A stretch of 42,368 nucleotides of DNA from an uncultured Dorea sp. (GCA_910588745.1 CAJURK010000025.1:1-42368), one strand, 5' to 3'. Positions 8,537-18,302 are shown, numbered from the stretch's first letter. The notes: generated by a model from the letters alone, not told the origin. Translations and numbers: made by a program.

Positions 8537-9841
8537 TTACGCTTTTTTCCGAAACAACGCGATATAAAAACCGTCGCCTCCGCCGTTCCCCGGAAGAAAC
8601 TGCTCTTCCCGAAGTTTTTCAAACTCTGGGAACGCATTCGCAAACCAGGCTGCATTCTCTTCGTTTTCCCGGCGGCTGACCGTACAGGTACTATAGACCA
8701 GCTTGCCTTTCGGCCTCACATACCGGTTTACCACCGATAAAATTTCCCTCTGCAGTTTCACAAGTTCCTCCTGTGCTTCGGGAGTAATCTTGTATTTCAA
8801 ATCCGTCTTCCTTCCGAGTACTCCCAAACCGGAACAGGGCAGATCCGCAATTACAATATCAGCCTTTTCTTCCGATGCCCCGTCATAGACCGTGGCGTTT
8901 TGACACACCGCTTCTATATTGGACAGACCGCACCTTCTTATATTATCCCAAATAAGCCCGGTCTTATACTCTGTTAAGTCTCTTGCCTCCACATGGCCGG
9001 TGCCATTCAACTTGTCTGCTATATGCAGCGCTTTGCCGCCCGGCGCCCCGCAGACGTCTATCACATAGTCGCCTTCCTCCGGCTTTGCCCATTCAGCTAC
9101 CCGCATAGAACTTACGTCCTGAACCTGAAAGAACCCGTTCTGAAACGTATCCAACGCTCCCAGATAATCATATCCCGACAGATACAGCGCGCCGGGAAAC
9201 TCCGGATGCAGGGTAACGCATACGCCTTCTTCCTTAAGCTTTGTAACAAGCTCTTCCCTGCTGATCCTGCTGAGATTGCACCGGACAGATACGGGAGGTT
9301 CCTTAAGAAACTCCTGAAGCATTGCCTCTACCGTCTGTACATCATATGTTTCTAACCATCCGGCAAGAATCCATTCCGGCATGGAATAGGTCACGGAAAG
9401 CCACTGCACCATATCCTCCCTATCCGGATATTTCACCTGATCAAGGTTCCGGCTGATATTTCTCAGAACGCCATTTACAAAACCTTTCAGGCCTCCAAAC
9501 CCACGCTTTGCCGCTAGTTTTACCGCCTCATTGCAGGCGGCGGAGGCCGGTACGCTGTCCATATATTTTAACTGGTATACGCTGCTCCGGATAATATTGC
9601 GGATCACAGGCTTCATTTTATTTACCCTTACTTTGGAAAACTGGTTAATGATATAATCAAGCTCAATCATATGCTCCAGCGTTCCTTCCGTAACTCTCGT
9701 TATAAATGCCCGTTCGGACTTATCTAAGTACTGATAATTCTCCAGTACATTCCGAAGAGCAATGTGACTGTATTCGCCGTCTCTCGTTACAGCGAGCAGG
9801 ATTTCCAAAACCAGCTCCCTGGCATTTACCATACTTCCCAT
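8537..9841 (-). CDS. rsmB: 16S rRNA C967 5-methyltransferase RsmB
   Basis: RsmB methylates cytosine 967 of 16S rRNA. The 434 residues combine an N-terminal NusB-like RNA-binding domain (about 1-140) with a SAM methyltransferase domain that has DVCGAPGGKALHIA, the ADLPCSGLG motif with one catalytic Cys, and STCTVSRRENEE with the second. ATG at 9839-9841 was kept; a second in-frame ATG lies three codons on, and neither has a strong ribosome site. It sits 3 bases after the zinc protease gene in the fmt-rsmB-rlmN block. Confidence 0.94.
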   Translation of the reverse strand: MGSMVNARELVLEILLAVTRDGEYSHIALRNVLENYQYLDKSERAFITRVTEGTLEHMIELDYIINQFSKVRVNKMKPVIRNIIRSSVYQLKYMDSVPASAACNEAVKLAAKRGFGGLKGFVNGVLRNISRNLDQVKYPDREDMVQWLSVTYSMPEWILAGWLETYDVQTVEAMLQEFLKEPPVSVRCNLSRISREELVTKLKEEGVCVTLHPEFPGALYLSGYDYLGALDTFQNGFFQVQDVSSMRVAEWAKPEEGDYVIDVCGAPGGKALHIADKLNGTGHVEARDLTEYKTGLIWDNIRRCGLSNIEAVCQNATVYDGASEEKADIVIADLPCSGLGVLGRKTDLKYKITPEAQEELVKLQREILSVVNRYVRPKGKLVYSTCTVSRRENEENAAWFANAFPEFEKLREEQFLPGNGGGDGFYIALFRKKA

Positions 9842-9844
9842 TTT

Positions 9845-10549
9845 TTAATCATCCCGCCTTCCGCCGGTCAGGATCAGAATCCGAAGGAGCTGCAGGATTG
9901 CTGAAGCCGCGCCGGCCACATAGGTAAGCGCTGCGGCTGTCAGTACCTTTCTCACGTCCTTCACCTCAGACTCATACAGCATTCCGCTGCTTTTCAGAAG
10001 CGCCAGCGCTCTGCCGGACGCGTTAAATTCCACCGGCAGCGTTACAAGCTGAAACAAAACTGCCAGCGAAAATGCAAGGATTCCCAAATTCAAAAGCACC
10101 GCCGACATATCTCCGCTCATAAACAATCCGATAAGAATAAGCGGCCAGGCAATACTGCTGCCGAAATTTGCCGCCGGAACCAAAAGTGCGCGTACTGACA
10201 GCGGCGCGTAACCCTTTGCATGCTGCAGCGCATGTCCGCACTCGTGGGCCGCCACTCCGACAGCCGCAACCGAAGCAGCGTTATAAGTCGCATCCGATAA
10301 GCGCAGCACTTTATTCCTCGGGTCATAGTGATCCGTTAAATTTCCCGGCGTCCGCTCCACCCTTACATCGTAAATACCCTGACTTCTCAAGATCCTCTCG
10401 GCCGCTTCGCGTCCGGTCAGTCCATTATGACTTGGAACCCTGGCATATTTCCGAAAAGCAGCGTTCATTTTCGCCGAAGCCGCCATACAGACAATCACGC
10501 CGATTAATACAAGCATATAAGTCGGATCCCATCCGAATCCATAATACAT
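9845..10549 (-). CDS. Membrane zinc metallopeptidase, YugP family
   Basis: A predicted membrane-embedded neutral zinc protease of the YugP/DUF2112 type, with unknown substrate. It has an N-terminal span, the zinc motif AAHECGHALQHA (HExxH), and further hydrophobic segments that follow the metal site. The upstream GTG at 10558 is part of a GGGAGGTG ribosome site that is well placed for the ATG at 10547-10549, so the shorter 234-residue form is chosen. This family often sits between fmt and rsmB in clostridia, as here. About 120 bases separate it from fmt. Confidence 0.88.
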   Translation of the reverse strand: MYYGFGWDPTYMLVLIGVIVCMAASAKMNAAFRKYARVPSHNGLTGREAAERILRSQGIYDVRVERTPGNLTDHYDPRNKVLRLSDATYNAASVAAVGVAAHECGHALQHAKGYAPLSVRALLVPAANFGSSIAWPLILIGLFMSGDMSAVLLNLGILAFSLAVLFQLVTLPVEFNASGRALALLKSSGMLYESEVKDVRKVLTAAALTYVAGAASAILQLLRILILTGGRRDD

Positions 10550-10668
10550 CCCATGCACCTCCCATAAGAATCATTCTCAACATTACAAAAGCGCTGTGAA
10601 GCATCAGGCCGCCAATCCCGCTGTGTCAAGCAGATTCCGCCCTGGCCTGACCAGTCCGTAAACCTTTT

Positions 10669-11604
10669 TCAGCGTGTTCCGAGTACACAGCCCATATCCA
10701 GATGATAACCCCTCAGAAAAGCGTCCGTATCCATGCGTTTCTTTCCGGGAATTTGAAGCGCCAAAACCTTAAGCCCTCCCTGCCCGGTCTGCACTGTAAA
10801 AGAGGTTTTATCAACCGCGGCGACGGTTCCCGGTTCCAACCCCCAATCTCCCTGCACGCATTCCGCCTCCCAGAGCTTCATCACCTTATCGTCCCACATA
10901 GTATATGCGCTTGGCCACGGATTCAAACCCCGTATCATCCGTTCTGTTTCTTCCGCCGGCCGGCTCCAATCCACCAGACCCAGCTTTTTATCCAGCATTC
11001 TGGCGTAAGCTGTGGGACTCTCTCCCTGCCTGGTAAATTCTGCCGTTCCATTTTCTATTTTTCCCAATGTCTCCACACATAATGCCGCTCCGGCGGCCGC
11101 TAACTTCTTTTCAAGGCTCCCGCCGGTTTCTTTTTCATCCAGCAGAACTTCTCTTTTCTGAATCATATCCCCGGTGTCCAGCCCCTCGTCCATCTGCATA
11201 GTTGTCACGCCGCTGACCTTCTCTCCGTCGATTACCGCCCACTGAATCGGCGCCGCCCCCCGGTATTTGGGAAGCAGGGACGCATGGACATTAATACATC
11301 CATATCTGGCCATTGTGAGAATTTCCTTCGGCAGTATCTGCCCGAAAGCAACCACTACCATCACGTCCGCCTCATATTTTCTAAGCTCCTGAACGCACTC
11401 CGGCTCCCGAATTCTCCGCGGCTGAAATACAGGAATTCCACGGGAAAGAGCAGCTTCCTTTACTGGAGAAAAGGAAACGCCTTTCCCCCTCCCCTTCGGC
11501 TTGTCCGGCTGCGTCACGGCAAGAACTACCTGGTGTCCCGCTTCTGTCAGAGCTTCAAGCGTTCCCACCGAAAACTCCGGCGTCCCCATAAAAATAATCC
11601 TCAT
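10669..11604 (-). CDS. fmt: Methionyl-tRNA formyltransferase
   Basis: Fmt formylates initiator Met-tRNA. The 311 residues show the formyltransferase fold with MGTPEFSVGTLEAL at the start, the catalytic region NVHASLLPKYRGAAPIQWA (Asn, His) and TTMQMDEGLDTGDM, followed by the C-terminal tRNA-binding OB domain. The ATG directly follows the TAG stop of def (TAGATG), so the two are translationally coupled; their products add and remove the same formyl group. Confidence 0.96.
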   Translation of the reverse strand: MRIIFMGTPEFSVGTLEALTEAGHQVVLAVTQPDKPKGRGKGVSFSPVKEAALSRGIPVFQPRRIREPECVQELRKYEADVMVVVAFGQILPKEILTMARYGCINVHASLLPKYRGAAPIQWAVIDGEKVSGVTTMQMDEGLDTGDMIQKREVLLDEKETGGSLEKKLAAAGAALCVETLGKIENGTAEFTRQGESPTAYARMLDKKLGLVDWSRPAEETERMIRGLNPWPSAYTMWDDKVMKLWEAECVQGDWGLEPGTVAAVDKTSFTVQTGQGGLKVLALQIPGKKRMDTDAFLRGYHLDMGCVLGTR

Positions 11605-12078
11605 CTACGCTTCCTCCTCATTTTCCGCATCAAACAGCGGCCCTTCCGCAAGCTCCACATACATATGACCATCCAGATGGTCGATTTCGTGGCACATAGC
11701 GCGGGCCAAAAGTTCCTCTCCCTCCAGAATCACCGGTTTCATATTTGCGTCAAATGCCTTTACTTTTACATACATTGGCCTGGTGACTGTCCCGGCCTTC
11801 CCGGGAAGGCTTAAACAGCCCTCGTTTCCCGTCTGCTCGCCGGAGCTTTCCAAAATCTCCGGATTCACCATGACAATCGGGCCGTCCCCAACGTCAATCA
11901 CCACAATCCGTTTTAGAATGCCTACCTGGGGCGCCGCAAGGCCCACTCCCTGAGCCTCATACATCGTATCCAGCATATCATTGATTAGAATCTTGTTGCG
12001 GATCGTCATCTTTGTTACCTCTTTGCATGGTTTGGTAAGAATTTCATCTCCCAATAACCGAATTTCTCTTAATGCCAT
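11605..12078 (-). CDS. def: Peptide deformylase
   Basis: Removes the N-formyl group from new proteins, using a metal ion. The 157-residue product has all three family motifs: GVGLAAPQVGI, EGCLSLPG (metal Cys) and CHEIDHLDG (HExxH). It has a strong GAGGAGAGGAG ribosome site upstream of ATG 12076-12078. Placed between priA and fmt, as in most Firmicutes. Confidence 0.96.
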   Translation of the reverse strand: MALREIRLLGDEILTKPCKEVTKMTIRNKILINDMLDTMYEAQGVGLAAPQVGILKRIVVIDVGDGPIVMVNPEILESSGEQTGNEGCLSLPGKAGTVTRPMYVKVKAFDANMKPVILEGEELLARAMCHEIDHLDGHMYVELAEGPLFDAENEEEA

Positions 12079-12105
12079 TATACAAAATCTCCTCTCCTCA
12101 TACGG

Positions 12106-14331
12106 TTAAAATATATTCATCGGATTAAAGTCAAACTGAATTCTCAGCGTCTGAAAACCCGAATTAATCTGGATATACTGCTCCAGATAATTTTTCACTT
12201 TTACCAGCATACCATATTTCGGACATTTTAGGTAGAGAATCTTGCGGTAAACATCACTTATCCTGCTTACGTAAGGGGTTGCAGGCCCAATTACGTCCAT
12301 GGTTTCAACGCCTATCCGCTCCGCGCAGGCTTTCAGATACCCCGCGGCTGTTTCAAGATGTATTTCGTCTTTCCCCGTCATGAGTACCGCAAGCAAATGT
12401 TCCGCCGGCGGATATCCCATCAGCTTCCGAAAAGCAATTTCTTCCTGATAAAATGCTGTATAATCCTGTCTGGCCGCCGCCTGAATACTATAATGTTCCG
12501 GACTGTAGGTCTGTATGACTACCTCACCGGCCTTCCGGCCCCGGCCGGCTCTTCCGGCCGCCTGCACGAGCAGTTGGAACGTTCTCTCTCCGGCCCGATA
12601 ATCACTGGAATACAAAGACATATCCGCCGCCAGGACGCCAACCAGCGTTACTCCCGGGAAATCATGCCCCTTTACAATCATCTGTGTTCCGATAAGAATA
12701 TCCGCTTCCTCCCGGGCAAATGCAGACAAAATCTTTTCATATCCGTCTTTCTTTCTGGTAGTATCCAAATCCATCCGCAATACTCTTGCTCCGGGAAAAT
12801 CCCGTTTTACCAATTCCTCAATCTGCTGAGTTCCCGCCTTAAACCCTCCGATGTGGCTGGAACCGCAGGAAGGACAGACCTGAATCTGTTTTTCTTCATG
12901 GCCGCAGTAATGACAAACCAATTTCCCATTATTATGAGCCGCCAAAGACACATCGCAATGGGGACACTTTACTACGTAGCCGCATGCCCGGCAGGAAATA
13001 AACCCGGCATAACCCCGGCGGTTCAAAAACAGCATACTCTGCTCTCCTTTTTCCAGCCGGTCTTTTAACTTGCCATGAAGAATATCGCTGAAAACAGACC
13101 GATTGCCTCTGGCCAACTCCCGCCTCATATCCGCCGTATACACAGAGGGAAGCGGCTGGCTGCCCGCCCTTCTGGTCAGCTCCAATAATCGGTATTCCCC
13201 TGACTGGCACCGGTAATAGCTTTCCAGAGAAGGCGTGGCGGAACCCAGCACCAGACTGGCTCCTTCAAGCTTTGCCCTGGCCGCCGCCGTCTCTCTGGCA
13301 TGATATCTGGGCGTCTGCTCACTTTTATAAGTATTCTCATGCTCCTCATCTATCACAATCAGACCCAGGCTTGGAAAGGGCGTAAATAACGCGGATCTAG
13401 GCCCGATCATCACATCCACTTCTCCTCCTGCCGCCCGCTGCATCTGATCATAGCGTTCCCCGGCAGACATTCTGGAATTCATAATAGAGACCCGTTCGCC
13501 AAATCTTCGATAGAACCTCATTACCGTCTGATACGTCAATGCAATCTCCGGAATCAGCACGATCGCCTGCCTTCCCTTCTCCACTGCTTTCCCGATCATC
13601 TCGATATAAACTTCTGTCTTACCGCTTCCGGTAATTCCGTGAATCAAATACGTTTTATATTGTTCCCGTTCATAATCCTGCGAAAAAATCCGGATGGCCT
13701 CCTTCTGCTGAACCGTATAGCATATCTCTTCCGCCGGCCTATCCCGGCGAATCTCAGGATTTCGATAAACTCTTTCCGATTCTACCGCCAGCGTCCCCTG
13801 CTCCTCAAGAGTGCGGATAACGTCCGCCGTCACGCGTAGCTTCTTGATCGCCAAACTATAATCCACCTCTCGTTCCTCCAGCAGAACCTCCATAAGCCTT
13901 TCCCTTGCCTTCTGGTTCTTCTTCCGGTAATACTCCAACCGTTTCTGTCCCTCTTCTTCCTGCAGGAGGCAAATTAGCCGCCGTTTTTTTTGTTCCCGCT
14001 CCTTCCGCTTAATCGGAAGCACCGTCTTAAGCGCCTGGATCATCGTTCCTCCGTAAGTTTCCTTCATCCATGCCGCCAGTTTCACCAATCTAGCTTCAAT
14101 GGCCATGCTATCTGCCGCCACAGAGAAAATTTCCTTTATCTTATCCTCCGCATAGCCCGCTTTTTCTGAAAATCCCACCACATAGCCGTGGATTTCTCTT
14201 GAATTTTTTCCAAAAGGCACGATCACTTCCGCGCCAACTTCCAGTTCTTCTTTTAGTGAATCCGGAATTCTATATTGAAAGACTTTATCTAATTTTTCAT
14301 GTGTAATATTTATAATGATATTTGCGTACAT
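12106..14331 (-). CDS. priA: Primosomal replication restart helicase PriA
   Basis: PriA recognises stalled forks and reloads the replisome. From the ATG at 14329-14331 the product has 741 residues: an N-terminal DNA-binding domain (1-105), helicase motifs GITGSGKT at 232-239 and DEEH at 328-331, the aromatic-rich loop ENTYKSEQTPRYHARE, and eight zinc cysteines (447, 450, 456, 459, 473, 476, 486, 489). The open frame extends to 14514 but that part lies inside murE and is Arg-rich shadow sequence; the ATG chosen overlaps murE by 22 bases and starts with the expected family sequence MYANIIIN. Confidence 0.95.
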   Translation of the reverse strand: MYANIIINITHEKLDKVFQYRIPDSLKEELEVGAEVIVPFGKNSREIHGYVVGFSEKAGYAEDKIKEIFSVAADSMAIEARLVKLAAWMKETYGGTMIQALKTVLPIKRKEREQKKRRLICLLQEEEGQKRLEYYRKKNQKARERLMEVLLEEREVDYSLAIKKLRVTADVIRTLEEQGTLAVESERVYRNPEIRRDRPAEEICYTVQQKEAIRIFSQDYEREQYKTYLIHGITGSGKTEVYIEMIGKAVEKGRQAIVLIPEIALTYQTVMRFYRRFGERVSIMNSRMSAGERYDQMQRAAGGEVDVMIGPRSALFTPFPSLGLIVIDEEHENTYKSEQTPRYHARETAAARAKLEGASLVLGSATPSLESYYRCQSGEYRLLELTRRAGSQPLPSVYTADMRRELARGNRSVFSDILHGKLKDRLEKGEQSMLFLNRRGYAGFISCRACGYVVKCPHCDVSLAAHNNGKLVCHYCGHEEKQIQVCPSCGSSHIGGFKAGTQQIEELVKRDFPGARVLRMDLDTTRKKDGYEKILSAFAREEADILIGTQMIVKGHDFPGVTLVGVLAADMSLYSSDYRAGERTFQLLVQAAGRAGRGRKAGEVVIQTYSPEHYSIQAAARQDYTAFYQEEIAFRKLMGYPPAEHLLAVLMTGKDEIHLETAAGYLKACAERIGVETMDVIGPATPYVSRISDVYRKILYLKCPKYGMLVKVKNYLEQYIQINSGFQTLRIQFDFNPMNIF

Positions 14332-15863
14332 CTTTTCACCAGTTCTCTGTCGTCCATCGGATAACGGACGCCTTGTATCTCCTGATAGGTTTCGTGTCCT
14401 TTTCCCGCGATCAGAATCACATCTCCCGGCTCTCTCATCCTGACTGCGTAGCCGATCGCTTCCTGTCTGTCTTCTATTATCAAATATGCTCCATCCGTTC
14501 GCCTGATCCCGCATTCAATATCACGAAGTATTTCCCCGGGCGGTTCATATCTTGGATTGTCTGTCGTTACAATTGTAAAATCTGCATATTTTCCTGCAAT
14601 TTCCCCCATTGTATACCTTCGTTCTTTGGAGCGGTTTCCTCCGCAGCCAAAGACCGCCACCAGCCGGGCGGGCCGGTACATCCTGAGCGTTCTTAAACTC
14701 TGCTGCAAGCTCATCGCATTATGCGCGTAATCAATCAAAATCTTACAGTCTCCGGGCGAAGGCACCGCCTCCATCCTTCCCGGTACCCGAATCTCTGCCA
14801 AAGCTGAAAAAATCACAGATTCCGGCACCTGGAATTCTTTCAGTACCGCAGCCGCAGCCAGTCCGTTGGACAGATTAAATACTCCCGGCATCCCAAGCTT
14901 AAGCTCTCCTTTGAGCCTTCCGTCTACCCGGCACCGCACTCCCAATATCCGCTCCGTATCTGTATACGCGGCTCCAAACGCACGGTAATCCGGCATTTTT
15001 ATATTAGGCGCGCCGCCCACGCACCTGCACGTTCCCATCTCTCCCTCTATGTTCTCCATACCGTAAGTAATTTTTCGGCAAGGCGTTCCGCCCCAGATTC
15101 TGGCCAAACACGCGTCGTCCGCATTGCCCACCGCCGTCCTGCATTGAAAAAACAACTTCCGCTTACACTGCAAGTATTCCTGCATATCCGCATGCTCTCC
15201 GGGACTAATATGATCCCTCCCCAAATTTGTAAAAACACCCACCGCAAAGCATATCCCCGCCGTCCTTCCTAACTTCAGCGCCTGAGAAGACACCTCCAGC
15301 ACCGCGCTGTCACAGCCGCTGTCCGCCATTTCCCGGAGATACTCCTGAATCTGAAGCGATTCCGGCGTAGTATTACTGCAGGTAAAGACTCTCCTCCCGG
15401 TATCAATCTGCACCGTACCGATTAATCCCGTCCGATGTCCCGCTAACAAAAGTCCATGCCGAATCATATACGCGGTTGTAGTTTTTCCTTTGGTTCCGGT
15501 AATCCCAATGAGCGTAAGTTCTCTGGCCGGATAACCGTAATAAGCAGCCGCCATCGCTGCAAGCGCGCGGCGCGTATCCGCTACGCTGAGTACCGTAGCC
15601 TTCGCTTCGGGCATGTGGTATCCGCAGCACTGCTTTTTCCCCCCGCATCCCGGACAATTCTCCTGCACCACCACAGCTGCCGCGCCCCTTTCAAGCGCTT
15701 CAGAAAGAAAACGGTGTCCATCTGTTTCATACCCCCTGATACAGACGAATACATCCCCCTGCCCCACCATTCTTGAATCACATTGAAGCGTCCGGATCTC
15801 AATATCTTTCGTGCCTTTCACCACTCGGTAAGTAACCTGTCTCAGAAGTCGTGAAAGCTTCAT
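14310..15863 (-). CDS. murE: MurE, UDP-MurNAc-L-Ala-D-Glu:meso-DAP ligase type
   Basis: Adds the third stem-peptide residue to UDP-MurNAc-dipeptide in the cytosol. The 517 residues contain an N-terminal uridine-binding domain, the P-loop GITGTKGKT at 120-128, and a C-terminal domain with DNPR at 435-438, the motif linked to meso-diaminopimelate specificity, plus GKGHETYQ at 488-495. The N-domain carries a short Cys-rich insertion at about 70-80 (CPGCGGKKQCC), which I do not expect in the family. ATG at 15861-15863 follows AAGGGG. It heads the long housekeeping unit with its own promoter. A second, differently specified MurE lies 900 bases away. Confidence 0.9.
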   Translation of the reverse strand: MKLSRLLRQVTYRVVKGTKDIEIRTLQCDSRMVGQGDVFVCIRGYETDGHRFLSEALERGAAAVVVQENCPGCGGKKQCCGYHMPEAKATVLSVADTRRALAAMAAAYYGYPARELTLIGITGTKGKTTTAYMIRHGLLLAGHRTGLIGTVQIDTGRRVFTCSNTTPESLQIQEYLREMADSGCDSAVLEVSSQALKLGRTAGICFAVGVFTNLGRDHISPGEHADMQEYLQCKRKLFFQCRTAVGNADDACLARIWGGTPCRKITYGMENIEGEMGTCRCVGGAPNIKMPDYRAFGAAYTDTERILGVRCRVDGRLKGELKLGMPGVFNLSNGLAAAAVLKEFQVPESVIFSALAEIRVPGRMEAVPSPGDCKILIDYAHNAMSLQQSLRTLRMYRPARLVAVFGCGGNRSKERRYTMGEIAGKYADFTIVTTDNPRYEPPGEILRDIECGIRRTDGAYLIIEDRQEAIGYAVRMREPGDVILIAGKGHETYQEIQGVRYPMDDRELVKRCTQISL

Positions 15864-15897
15864 TGCGACAGCCCCTTAACAATTAGCCTTATCTATT

Positions 15898-15926
15898 ATT
15901 CTTACATAAATAAGAAATACCGTCAA
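15898..15926 (-). promoter_or_regulatory. murE: SigA-type promoter upstream of murE-priA
   Basis: On the minus strand TTGACG (15921-15926) and AAGAAT (15898-15903) are 17 bases apart, a good -35 and a fair -10. They lie 35 bases before the murE start and downstream of the bidirectional hairpin at 15990, so transcription of the housekeeping block likely begins here. Confidence 0.5.
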
Positions 15927-15989
15927 CAATTTCCATCTGCCAAAAAACGCTCTGTTTTGCAGTATAGCATTCCGAAATGAACGATGTTA

Positions 15990-16019
15990 AAAGAGATTGC
16001 GTGGGAACGCAATCTCTTT
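15990..16019 (-). terminator. Terminator after the lipoprotein gene
   Basis: A perfect 13-base-pair stem (AAAGAGATTGCGT with its complement) around a four-base loop. The minus-strand exit reads CTCTTTTAAC. It lies 15 bases past the lipoprotein stop and separates the amino-acid ligase unit from murE. Confidence 0.75.
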
Positions 16020-16034
16020 CATAAATATGAGTGA

Positions 16035-16658
16035 CTATTTTTGATTTGTAGCTATCATGGTCAGATTATTGATATCTTCTTCGTTTACACTGTAGATCCG
16101 GTTCTTGCCGTCTTCTGTATAAGTTACATGCAGCGTAACCGTCTGAGGTTCAAAGGTCTCCGCCTTGTCAATGCTTTCTTTTACGGACTCATTAAATACC
16201 GCCATATATCCGCTCTCATCTATGCCCTCATTTGCTATGGCATCCTGAATCTTCGCGGTAAAGATCTCTTCCAAGGAATCAAGAATTCCAACCGGCGTTA
16301 CCACAACGTCTACCGTATAGTTATCGTTTTCATCCTTAACTGCGTCCTGTACTTCATAATCAACCTTCTTGATGCCTTCAACAATCAAATCAACATAAGC
16401 CTGAACCTCTTCTTCTGTTGCAGGCACTCCTGACAGGGCAATCGTCTGCTGCGCTTCTTTCAGATTCTCATCCTCAATCTGCTTCTTGACTTCTTCTTCT
16501 GTCTGTCCAACGTCTTCTGCGTGCGCTGCGTATTCCCCCTTAAACTGCGCGTCCAAAGCTCCTTGCACATAGCCTTTCGCATCGAAATCCTCCGCACCGC
16601 ACGCTGCCATAGACAGCACCATTACCCCCGCCAAAGCGGCTGCCACTAGTTTCTTCAT
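16035..16658 (-). CDS. Predicted lipoprotein of unknown function
   Basis: A 207-residue secreted lipoprotein. It has a lysine start, a hydrophobic signal segment and the lipobox LSMAAC with Cys20 as lipidation site. The rest is acidic and soluble, with alternating helical and strand-like stretches (for example VTLHVTYTEDGK). No enzyme motif was recognised. ATG at 16656-16658 has AAGGAGGA 8 bases upstream; the frame also has an ATG at 16682 that lacks a site. It is the last gene before a terminator, 108 bases after the second MurE, so it may be part of that unit, although a TATAAT-like box near 16770 could drive it alone. Confidence 0.8.
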   Translation of the reverse strand: MKKLVAAALAGVMVLSMAACGAEDFDAKGYVQGALDAQFKGEYAAHAEDVGQTEEEVKKQIEDENLKEAQQTIALSGVPATEEEVQAYVDLIVEGIKKVDYEVQDAVKDENDNYTVDVVVTPVGILDSLEEIFTAKIQDAIANEGIDESGYMAVFNESVKESIDKAETFEPQTVTLHVTYTEDGKNRIYSVNEEDINNLTMIATNQK

Positions 16659-16766
16659 AACCTGTTCCTCCTTGTTAAACATTTAATCTATGATTGGCGC
16701 TACTGCGTCAAATCCCTGCTCATCTTCCAGCATGGACATTCTGCCGTCACCACTTCCTCAGACACA

Positions 16767-18302
16767 TTATACGCTGTCCTTTTTTCTGGCATTATACTCG
16801 TCCAGATATTTCAGCACATATTCCACATCCGAAGGACAGTCCAGATAATCGCTTCCATACTTCTGCCTGGTCTCTCCACCCTTGCCTGTAATTAAAAGAA
16901 GCGTTCTCCCTTCCGCGGATTCGATTGCCGCCTTAATCGCTTCTCCTCTGTCCTCGATCATCTCATAAGGACACCCTTCCGCCTCTACATACTGTGCAAT
17001 ATCCTTGGAAATATCTTCCACCGGTTCATACCCCGGATCTTCCGCCGCCAAATACACCTTTTTTGAATATCGTCCGGCTACAATCCCCAAATCCCGTCTT
17101 CTAATCAGCGCTTTCTTACCCGGACACCCAAAAATCGACACGATTCCATAATCCGGATATTCTTCTCTCATGGATGAAAACAGCTTCTCAAAACTAAGCT
17201 TATTATGAGCATAGTCTACAATCGCTATTATTTTCTGATCCTCGCTGGCATACATCTCCATTCTTCCGCTGGAACGCGCCCGCAAAAGTCCGGAATGAAT
17301 ATATTCTTTCGGTATTTTCAGTTTCACTGCCGCCGCAATTACGCCGAGCGCATTCTCCACGTTAAAAAGTCCCGGCATCGTAAGCATAAATTCCTCGTCA
17401 AAGAATGCACATTTTACCTTAAAACGGATATCCTGTCCATCCTTATGTATCTCATAAGCATAATAATCTGCCTTTGTATCCTTTGTACTAAAAGTAATTA
17501 CTTCTCCGGCCGCCTCCGCTTCTTTCAGAATCCGGTCCATATAATCCGCATCCAGATTTACAACCGCTGTTTTTGTCTGAGCAAACATCTTCATCTTAGA
17601 CGAAAAGTAATCTTCAAAATCCTCATGTTCAATGGGACTGATATGATCCTCTGAAATATTTAAGAAAACCGCCACATCGAACATTATACCATCTACCCGA
17701 TGATATTTCAACGCTTGGGAAGAAATCTCCATCTGAACAAATTCCATGCCGCAGTCTAGCGCATTACGAAAATGGCGCTGCAGTTCCACCGCCTCCGGCG
17801 TGGTGATATGCGACTCCACTTTCGACTTTCCATCGTAGATATCTATAGAAGAAATCACCGCGCTGTCTTTCTTATTCTGCGCCGCAAGATAATCATCTAC
17901 AATGGCTTTCATATAGTACACAGAAGTAGACTTGCCCTTGGTTCCGCCCACCCCCGTCACTTTCAAATCTTCCCACGGTTTATTATAGAAAAAATCCGCA
18001 AGCGGCGGCATCGCCTGACGGATATCCTTTACCAACAGGTAAGGCACCTCTTCCTCCAGTTCAAACTTTTTCTCGCTGATATAGCAGACGGCTCCCTGCT
18101 CCACTGAATTCCGCAAATACACTGGTTTGAACGCCGCTCCCTTGCAGATAAACATGGTGTCTGCGGCGACTTCCCTGGAATCATAGGTAAGAAGACGGAT
18201 AACCGTCTGTTCTTTCCCATACAGTTCGCATGCTTCCAGCATGTCCCGGCTCTTTAAAAGCTCTGCAAATTCCCCGATTGTATAATATCTCATCTCAGCC
18301 AT
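16767..18302 (-). CDS. Second Mur ligase, L-lysine-type MurE homologue
   Basis: A 511-residue UDP-MurNAc-dipeptide:amino-acid ligase-like enzyme. The N-terminus (YDSREVAADTMFICKGAAFK) resembles streptococcal and enterococcal L-Lys MurE proteins as I recall them. It keeps the P-loop GGTKGKST at 119-126, the HITTPE and SSQALKYHRVDG motifs, and GKGGE near 473-477. At the specificity position it has EDPG (421-424) instead of the DAP-type DNPR of the neighbour murE. ATG at 18300-18302 was chosen since the 25 codons upstream are Lys/Arg/Asn-rich and lie mostly in the intergenic space. It is 58 bases from the racemase. The added residue is probably L-Lys or a similar diamine, but this is inference. 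Confidence 0.8.
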   Translation of the reverse strand: MAEMRYYTIGEFAELLKSRDMLEACELYGKEQTVIRLLTYDSREVAADTMFICKGAAFKPVYLRNSVEQGAVCYISEKKFELEEEVPYLLVKDIRQAMPPLADFFYNKPWEDLKVTGVGGTKGKSTSVYYMKAIVDDYLAAQNKKDSAVISSIDIYDGKSKVESHITTPEAVELQRHFRNALDCGMEFVQMEISSQALKYHRVDGIMFDVAVFLNISEDHISPIEHEDFEDYFSSKMKMFAQTKTAVVNLDADYMDRILKEAEAAGEVITFSTKDTKADYYAYEIHKDGQDIRFKVKCAFFDEEFMLTMPGLFNVENALGVIAAAVKLKIPKEYIHSGLLRARSSGRMEMYASEDQKIIAIVDYAHNKLSFEKLFSSMREEYPDYGIVSIFGCPGKKALIRRRDLGIVAGRYSKKVYLAAEDPGYEPVEDISKDIAQYVEAEGCPYEMIEDRGEAIKAAIESAEGRTLLLITGKGGETRQKYGSDYLDCPSDVEYVLKYLDEYNARKKDSV

